Shown here piece after piece: positions 56,250 through 64,000 of a stretch of 64,000 bases of DNA. Both the position numbers and the translations under genes were made by a program. The notes below the pieces were generated by a model. It was given only the letters and a program-made list of their open reading frames with translations. It was not told where the DNA came from and did no database searches. The stretch is from Ostrinia nubilalis (Eukaryota > Arthropoda > Insecta > Lepidoptera > Crambidae), in contig NC_087090.1 of assembly GCF_963855985.1 (NCBI RefSeq), positions 13,018,501 through 13,082,500 on the forward strand. Reading direction: 5' to 3'. How positions within the stretch are numbered: the first letter of the stretch is position 1; the number at the start of each line of letters is the position of its first letter.

Positions 56250-59200
56250 AAATCTATAGGCATGGACCGCACTAATATTTTCCAAAGTCTGTCTTTTTTT
56301 TAAAGTTTGCCTTCTAACAATGGAAAGTAATTTGCTACGATAAGTAATACAAGACAATAATTACTTATCATACCTATTCAGGTCGATAATACTTCAATTA
56401 AACCACTGCAGCTGCGTGTACCGCAGTTTCCCGGGAACCCTGCGCGTACGCAAGCGGTCTATCGAGCCCTCACCATCGGAACACGTAATTAAAGTAAGGG
56501 CAAAACTTGCCCCGATCGTAATCACGGGCATAATTTTAAATCAAATTAACACTTCAACTTTAAACCGGGGTCATTAATGCCATTACAGCGAAACAATATG
56601 GAGTCGTGACCGCACCGGCCGATATCTAAATAATAAATAAATAGGCGCGCGGCTATCAGGGATCGCATCGCCGGTTAATGTTCGCCGGAGTTTTATAATT
56701 AACAATAAATTCGGAACGTTTTTTGTTGCCGGCATGCACCAACATCCATTTTTCCGATTCGATACCGATCTTAATAACGCACGCGCATATTATGCCGCGC
56801 TCTATTGACTTTTCACACGTTCGCATCGGTTTAACATGCCGGTTATTGTTATACGTGACCTGAACTAACCTCGGTATTAATTTTAAATGAGATAACGTTT
56901 ATAGGTTCACCTTTAAAGTTTCAACATAGCCCAACGAAATTAATTTTCTTGGTTACTATACAAACACGTTTCATTGTTAAAAAATAAAATCCACAGGTAC
57001 CCAATATCCACAGGTAACTCTTATCCAATAACTAACCAAATGAATAACGCGCTTATTTATAATTACTTTTAAGTAATTAAGCAAGATGAAGGTCTTTAAA
57101 GTAGTAAGAATGTTATAAGTTTGTGACACATAAGAAAGGCCAATTGACAAATCTTTCTCCCCCAAACAGCAATAATAAGAGTAACAAACACACAAGTAAT
57201 CCGAATCCGTAATCAATGTTTCTCGGAAATAATTAGCCATTCTAACCTCGTCAAAATTCGGATTCTTTGTAAAACGCCCAAAAGTGCACGCCCCAATCGA
57301 GGAGCTCCGTTATCTCGTTATCCTAATGAAGTCTACGCTAATGACGAGTAAGTAAATAATAGGGAGGCTAATAGCGGCTTTATCATTCTCGAGTGCGCTC
57401 CAGGTAAGGGCCAATTAGGCCGACATCGGTCCATATTGTTCGCTCGCTCGCTCCGCTTACGATTATTTCCGAACCACTCGAGCACTGATAAATTGGACAA
57501 ACTATTGCAAAATGACATCCGCGGTTTGCGGCGCCCACTTTAATTTTCAGCCAAATTGACGTGTTTCGCGTCGAAGGTTATTAGGTGCAAGTTAATTGCA
57601 ACGGTTTGTAATTGATATTGTTTGGAGACGATGTTTATTCATAGGATCGTCAACGTGATATATCGATGCCAATAAATCAAATGCGAATATGAAAGCAATA
57701 TCTAGTATAAAGTCGTACGAGTCTGATATTAAGCCAACTTCCTACTACTTTTCCTTCCTAAGTCATATTAAAACGTGAACTCCCTGATTCATCAAATTAA
57801 TTAAAACGCTTTTCTTTTACTACAGCAAAATTAACATTAGACAGAAAGTAACTAAGCATTAATTAATTAGTTAAAAACAGTTTATCGAGCTCTTTAATTT
57901 CTATTTACAAACAGATGAAGTCATTCGCATCAAACAAGTAGAACCACAAGAATAAAGTATTTAACGGAATAAAAAAGCGTTCTGTTCCGAATAACGCTCA
58001 AGAAGAATTGCGGGACAATATTATCAGATCCGCAATTACCCGGTGGGCGCCTAATTATCGCATCAAACTCGCCCGAGCCCGGCCCGTGTCGGGATACAGG
58101 GTGTGTCGCGAGACGCTCGCTAGGCGAAATTAGACTCTATTGCATCTCTATTCTATATACAACATGCGGTCGAGAATAAAACACAGTCATAGATCTTATA
58201 AGTTCAACAAAAACAGAAAACTTTGTCTATTAGAACTACTTGTCTCGAATATTCGCATCGTAATCGATTGACTGTATAAGAAGGCATTGAACCTCAAATC
58301 TCAGAAATTATTTGTCAAAAAAAGGGTAAAATGTTGTAAAAATAATAGAACCTTATTCTGTTTATCGTACCATTTTTGTGAATCTACTCGAATTAATCAC
58401 CATTATTTACGGTGCAACAGTCTATAAACACCTTGTATCAGACGATCCCCCATAACAAAGCAATGCGATTATTGCCAGGATGCCGCCATCGTTAGCCGCG
58501 ACTTTTCAACACGGTTAAAGTTAAACAACAGAAACTAAGGCTCGACAACCATCGAGACTCTTGTAGGGAGAACTCGACACAATGAGGCAATTGCTGCACT
58601 AACAACGCGCTCTAGCACCCTAGCGCTCTCTATTTCGTCCGCTATTTTATATTTAGAATACCACTATAATAAACGCAAAGCTGTTAATATAAGTAGGTCG
58701 GTAAAGTAAGCCGTGGACTGGCGGTATAGTTCAGACGTACGGGTTGGTACAGGCGTCTTCAATCCGGCCCGCTGCGAAACTTCCCGCCACTGTTTTTTAT
58801 TGCGCAGAATTTAAATGCATTTTTGATGTTACGAGATGACACGCGGCGGACGTCCGCCCCCCGCGTCTCACCCCCTATAATTTCCCAACTCGAAACTTCA
58901 CTACGGTATTAAGCCTTGATTGCTTGAAGAAACTTGGAACATTTTGCCGTATTCTTCGGGCTCCCAGAAGATGCTGCGGCGCTAGCGCAGACGTTTATTA
59001 CTAACAGTGATTTGAATTAATTCAAAATTATTTTCGAGGGAAATCTACCAGCAGCCTCCGTGATCTACTTAAATTTTCATAGTAATATCCACTTCTAATT
59101 TTCTACGGCCAAAATTGTATTAAACAAATTCTCTGGGAAAGCATGATATTCAACGGAGCAAGATATTCGTACAACATTGATAAAACAAGCAGGGTTGAAG

Positions 59201-59598
59201 CTAATATTGTATGCGGGAACAGTCATTTAAATGTACGAGTAAACATACAAATAAGTAAACGTACAAAACGGTTCCGTGTCCGCTTTAATTGGAGAATTTG
59301 ATTCTGTGTTATAATTAATGTAAAGCGATCCCATAACAAGCACGGTACCAACACAGACACAGCACACAGCAGCATTGTATCGCACTGATTCAAATTAATT
59401 TGGAATCACACCTCCGCTGTCCCGATCAAAAGGGTTACCATGTATTTGGATTCTCTATTACGGTTTTCAATTAAGTAGTTGGGGTATAGTTTGGACCGCA
59501 TCAGGAGCGGTACACGACAATACATTTAGCGGGCCGCGGCCCGCGGCTTGCAGGTGCGGCCCGTGGATTGACTTCCTCTGCCGCAGTTTTTAACGCTC
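56250..59598. other. Gene-free, partly high-complexity DNA
   Basis: 56400-57600 and 58000-58900 are relatively GC-balanced. They contain words such as TTAATTAAAACG and ATCGATGCC but no reading frame with a known domain. A GC palindrome (GCGGGCCGCGGCCCGCGGC) occurs near 59530. Regulatory DNA is possible; nothing firmer can be said. Confidence 0.35.
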
Positions 59599-60079
59599 CT
59601 AAAAGGATTGCCATGTTCGTATCGATACTTGAGTGCGAAGTATGGAGCGAACTTCTCTATCGCGGGCGAACTTTTTGATTACGCGCTCATATGAAACAAA
59701 ATTCGGCGGACAATCTCCATTCATTCGAGCATAACGGTTTAATTGAATGATGTTTTGAATGGGTCCATATTCGGTTGCATAAAAAATATTGTCATAATTT
59801 AAGAGTGCATAAAGTTTTTTGGCATACTCATCATTTCGCATAACGTTCATACAGAATAATTCATAAGGCATATTTTTTTTGCCATAACCACTTTTATTAT
59901 AATAATATTTTAGTATATATTTTTTCTGTATACTCGTTTTTTTAATAACGATTTCTAGGCATAACATTTATTGGCATCTAAACCAATGCCATAAATATTA
60001 TCATTCATAATATACAAAATACCATAATTTTAACAAATATGAAATATAAAAATGTTATAAGTTAACAAATATAAATAGA

Positions 60080-60441
60080 CAAGCAAGTATGCAAACAAGC
60101 ATGCAAGCAAGCAGCAAGCATGCAATCAAACAGCAAGCATGCAAGCAAGCTGCAAGAAAGCATGTAAGCATGCATGCAAGCAAGGATGCAAACAAGCAAG
60201 CCTGCAAGCAAGCAGCAAGCAAGCAGCAAGCAAGCAGCAAGCAAGCAGCAAGCAAGCAGCAAGCAAGCAAGCAGCAAGCAAGCAGCAAGCAAGCATGCAA
60301 GCAAGCATGCAAGCAAGCAGCAAGCAGCAAGCAGCAAGCAGCAAGCACGCAAGCATGCAAGCAAGCAGCAAGCAAGCATGCAAGCAAGCAGCAAGGAAGC
60401 ATGCATGCAAGCATGCAAGCAAGCAAGCATGCAAGCAAGCA
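60080..60441 (+). repeat. AAGC/CAAGCATG-rich minisatellite
   Basis: Irregular tandem runs of CAAG, CAGCAAG and CATGCAAG units cover about 360 bases. All six frames stay largely open because the 4-base and 8-base units rarely create stops. Frames reading QASKQ (plus) or CLLAC (minus) are artefacts of the repeat. Confidence 0.9.
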
Positions 60442-60458
60442 TTAGGATTGCCTTATCT

Positions 60459-60639
60459 CCGGCGCTGCGGGAAGTGCGGTCCTTCCGCTCTGGCGTAACA
60501 TATACCCGGCATGCCATGCTCGCTTCCGCAGCTTCGGCTTGCTGGTCGCCTTCGGCGACCAGCCTCAGCCGCTCCAGCTCGCACGGCTGCCGGATATATG
60601 TTACAGCGAGCGAGGACCGCACTCCCTCCGCGCCTCCGG
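60459..60639. repeat. GC-rich imperfect palindrome with perfect core hairpin
   Basis: The outer arms GTGCGGTCC...GTAACATATA and TATATGTTACAGCG...GGACCGCAC mirror each other. The centre GCTGGTCGCC-TTC-GGCGACCAGC (60541-60563) is a perfect 10-bp stem. GC content is far above its surroundings. Confidence 0.75.
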
Positions 60640-61259
60640 CTTTTAAATTACACTCTAGTATAGGGCAGACTAGTACCACGTGGAAGAGACCACGGCCAGT
60701 CGGGATCTACATAATTTCAGACCAGGCAAGCTTAATGTTGTAAAAGAAATGTGGACTGTATAATATGTGCGTTATAATAGATAAGAGGGATTCAAGATCA
60801 AACAGAATGTAGTTTCACGAGCTTAAGTTTTCTAAGAAACAGGTCAAAAATTAAGAACAAAAATGACAATGATACAGAGAATTTAGTTTTTGCAAATCTA
60901 TAGGCCGAAAGAGTATAAAGGTGGAAGGAGGATCGTTCGCAACATCACAAATACATAATTATTTACTCTTCAATGTTGGTTGCTCTTATAGACAATATTT
61001 ATGACTTTAAATGTTATAAATAATTAAATTATGTTTATAGTATTTTATTAAAAACAAACTTTATGTATATAAAAATTATGTTCTTTACATTTATGATTAT
61101 TTAAATTATGGTATTGAAAATTAGAGAAAGTTATTATTATGCCTAAGAAACCATTATGCATTTAGAAAACTATGCATATCAAAGTTTATGCGAAAAAACT
61201 TTATGCAAATACTGTTATACCAAACTAAATTATGATGAAAAATGTTATGCGTCTAAGAG

Positions 61260-64000
61260 GGCACCCGTTTTGAATGCGCTCCATCAACGTGTGCACCATG
61301 GGGAAGCCGAGGCGTCCGAGCTTCCCGCGGGCACATTAATTAGCGGGCGAGGGTGGGCTGGGGGCTCATGAAAGTTTACCATTTAATTAGAAGCAGCCAC
61401 CGCCTCCCCACCTTTTGTCGTAATGCCACCAGAATAAGCGCAAGTTAAGGTTTCTCATTAGTCGTGTTTCAAGTTACAGACAACGACAATAAGACCTTAC
61501 AGTGGCACGGAAGATGATATGTTTACGTACTTTTAACAAGCAACGAGTTATGTACATCGTAATATTATAATGTGGTTGTAAAATTTATATTGCAGTATCG
61601 TCGATCAGCAAACACGTTCGTATCATAACGTAACTTTTTTCGATAAAAATGTAAAAGGTGTTTTTGCGTGCGCATAATTTACGCACTAAACGACGCATAC
61701 GAATCATCGGTTTAACTTATTGTTTTCCCTATTAAGCACACCTTGCGAGTTGATTGGCGACACGGCTCGCGTGAGTGGGTAGAGCTAATAACCTAAAAAG
61801 ATAATGTCCCCGAGTAGCATAGATCAGTGAAGAAATAGACGGCGCATTCTCCCGTAGGTATAAAACAAAGGGCTGAGTCGTAGGTGGCGCTGTTTAGCCG
61901 CAACCCGCGTCTCCAATTAGGCTAATGGACAGCATCCGACCTGCATTCATACTCGAAATCCTCGACACCAAGCTGCAGCTAATTTTCACCTTAAATGCCA
62001 GCGCTCGTCAGACCCGCGGCTCAAACGCCCGTTTTCTTTTTCCACCTTAATTTATTTCTCATAATATTTTAAAACCATTCTCTAATTTATTGTCTAATTG
62101 GTGTAACTAGAAAACAAAGAGTAATTGCACGATGCAAAGCTGCGTATTCATTAACAATAAATGAACATATTGTAGCACAAATGTTGTTTTTATTTTAATA
62201 TAATACAATCATCAAGTCGCAGACGCGTTCAAGTTATTTAAAGTACTGGTTGTTATTTAAAGATGATCAAGACTAACCACTGTAACTAAAATAAATTAGC
62301 ATTGTAATGTAAACATACTTAACATATAAATAGTTATGTACGAATCATGTTAATTGAATTTCATTACTATAATGATATCCAATAGCAGTAAAGACCGGTA
62401 GCGCGAGAACCCGTCTCGGATGAGAATAACTTGCAGCACATTATGATGCTTTAGTTAGACGTTTAATGAAATAACTTTTGCTGTGTTATATTGAGAAATT
62501 TTGTTCATACAAATTTAAAAATTATGTTCCTGCAATAATGTATTTTTAAGACATAAGTTTTTTACAGTTATTTTCATTTATGACTGACTCCTATTTTAGT
62601 GTTTTAAAACTACCAAAGAACTACTAAAGTGATAAAGTTACCGATAGGTCCACTAAAGTAAACAGGTAGGTTTTAAACACAGGAACAGGACAGGTAGCTT
62701 TAGGCCATACCATGTGAGACACGACTCTACATTTCGTCGGTGGTATCGTTCAGCGTTTAAAAAACGCCCGAAATCGCCCGTCTGCTCGGTACGGGCCCGG
62801 TATGCATCGCGTCTCATTACTTCACTAATGGATGCCGTAATGAACCAATCTAACAGATTGCTCTCGAATCTTCAGCCAACACCACTGATTTGAAAGCCCC
62901 GCGACGCGACGCTCCTATCTTTTAAATTAAATACTTCTCTACGTAGAACGGGGTAGACTCCAAGTTTCCCAGACTTCTAGTGTGCGACAGGAAATCAGTT
63001 TCCCCAAACACAAAAGAGAAAACCGTCAATCTTAAATTAATTATTCACAGATTACGGAATCATATTAAATAGCAGAACAGCTCCTTTTGTGATGAATAAC
63101 TCAATTTAATCGGCACGCCGAATAAGTCCAATGATCCACATTAATTTCGCACCAAATTAAATTTGTTTGACGGCCCGACACGCGGGCACTAATCGGCGAG
63201 GTTAGGCGCGACTTCCTGCGAACTTGTTCACAACTCCAATTTGTAGCTCCGTTTGTGCGACTCGAGAAGTTATATTAAAAGGTCCACAGTAATTTTCTTG
63301 ACAAACACAATGAATAATGAATGGCGCAATATAAAATTCGGATTGAGGAGGGCGCCTCGTCACGTGTCCCGGCTGACATGTTTTTCTCTCTTAATTCTGT
63401 GTGTTTTTGCTAATTGAGTCCCGCTTCGGCATCACCTGAGCATACGTACGGTCTGCACGCTTCGCCTATCTATTATTCAGGCACAACTGACTAATGAAAA
63501 CGCTAACTCCCGAACGCGCTACGGGTATGACACGTTCTTACGCTGCGCGAATTCAATCAACTCCAAACTCAACATAAGGCGCAAGATTTATGATCGACAC
63601 AAATCGAATTTGCTAACAAACAATATCGTATTCGGAGCGGTACGTAGGATACGATACGAGTATATCAATATTGCAGGCGCTATTAATACGTCCGTCTCAT
63701 GAGCGGGCGGCCCCCGCCCCACACCCGCAGTCGCCGCTCTTAATTGAATGAGGAGCGGGAATTGTTTCCCAAAATGAAACAATTAATTGTGCAACGGCTA
63801 TTCCGCCTTACATGGATAATACGTTCGTTTATGGCCTCCTAACGCGGCTGCACGGCGTCCTTTATTGGACCGACTCTACGAATTTGTGTTCATTGGCGCT
63901 CGTATCCAAAATTTAATCGGGAATTTATAAGAACGCCTCTTTGTTGTCCCGGGACTCGGAAAGTTTTTGCAGCTGGCCCCGGCTGAATTGCATTGTGCAA
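61260..64000. other. Gene-free, partly high-complexity DNA to the end of the window
   Basis: No recognised exon, RNA gene or transposon end. 62700-64000 has balanced base composition with ATTAATTG/CAATTAATT motifs and could be regulatory. The minus-strand frame at 63588-63782 has no known domain. Confidence 0.35.

Larger units (their letters stand above)
59730..61250. mobile_element. Composite inverted structure with phased CATAA/TTATG motifs
   Basis: Left of centre (59730-60030), CATAA-type words recur about every 11-16 bases. Right of centre (60990-61250), the complement TTATG/TTATGC recurs with the same rhythm. The two arrays are therefore in inverted orientation around a core holding a minisatellite (60080-60441) and a GC-rich hairpin (60459-60639). 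The open frame at 59599-59967 on the minus strand is largely made of this phased repeat and is probably not a gene. I do not recognise the family; a foldback-type or Helitron-like element is possible. Confidence 0.5.

Noticed and set aside
59599..59967. 122-codon open frame on the minus strand.
   Set aside because: Most of it is built from the phased TTATG repeat, and no family resemblance was seen.
60062..60743. Overlapping long open frames on both strands (Gln/Ser/Lys-rich or Cys/Leu/Ala-rich).
   Set aside because: They are the six-frame reading of the AAGC minisatellite plus the GC palindrome and carry no domain.

Overview
This window is eukaryotic, from an insect and most probably a moth or butterfly (Lepidoptera). 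That is inferred from the AT-rich, very gene-poor sequence full of TAATTA-type stretches, from the dense load of small TIR elements and truncated LINE tails of the kind common in lepidopteran genomes, and from the insect-style LIM-only gene. No species can be named from the sequence.

Only one host gene can be supported: the last two coding exons of an LMO4-type LIM-only transcriptional cofactor on the + strand (37476-37634 and 38286-38421), joined by a 651-bp GT-AG intron. The exon for the first LIM domain was not found upstream, so the gene probably starts far upstream of these exons. The long gene-free flanks (about 1-25 kb and 39-64 kb) look like intronic or intergenic DNA. Parts of them, especially 47.8-49.1, 53.4-54.6, 56.4-59.4 and 62.7-64.0 kb, are high-complexity and could be conserved cis-regulatory DNA, but conservation cannot be tested here.

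The largest single unit is a 7,552-bp Ty3/Gypsy LTR retrotransposon on the - strand (25783-33334). Its two 466-bp LTRs appear identical, it has a TAAT target-site duplication, a gag-pol frame with capsid, three zinc knuckles, protease, RT and RNase H, and a separate integrase frame. It looks very young. It has four peculiarities: an arginine/serine-rich GC-rich Gag N-terminus, a D-F-G protease centre, a frame change between RNase H and integrase next to a 16-base repeat step, and an array of 47-bp repeats with a dyad motif between integrase and the 3' LTR.

The rest is a layered record of small mobile elements. At 3.46-4.56 kb there is a nest of three TIR elements with 3-bp TNA target duplications, two of whose families recur elsewhere in the window. 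There are two TA-flanked MITEs, a perfect 94-bp-arm hairpin (17570-17771), and a 1.43-kb foldback inserted into a 200-bp tandem repeat (22974-24925). A composite inverted structure with phased TTATG motifs, an AAGC-rich minisatellite and a GC hairpin lies at 59.7-61.25 kb. A poly(A) retroposon has an 11-bp target duplication (784-1111), and there are two decayed 3' ends of an endonuclease-reverse transcriptase LINE. Most other open frames over 60 codons are chance or lie within repeats.
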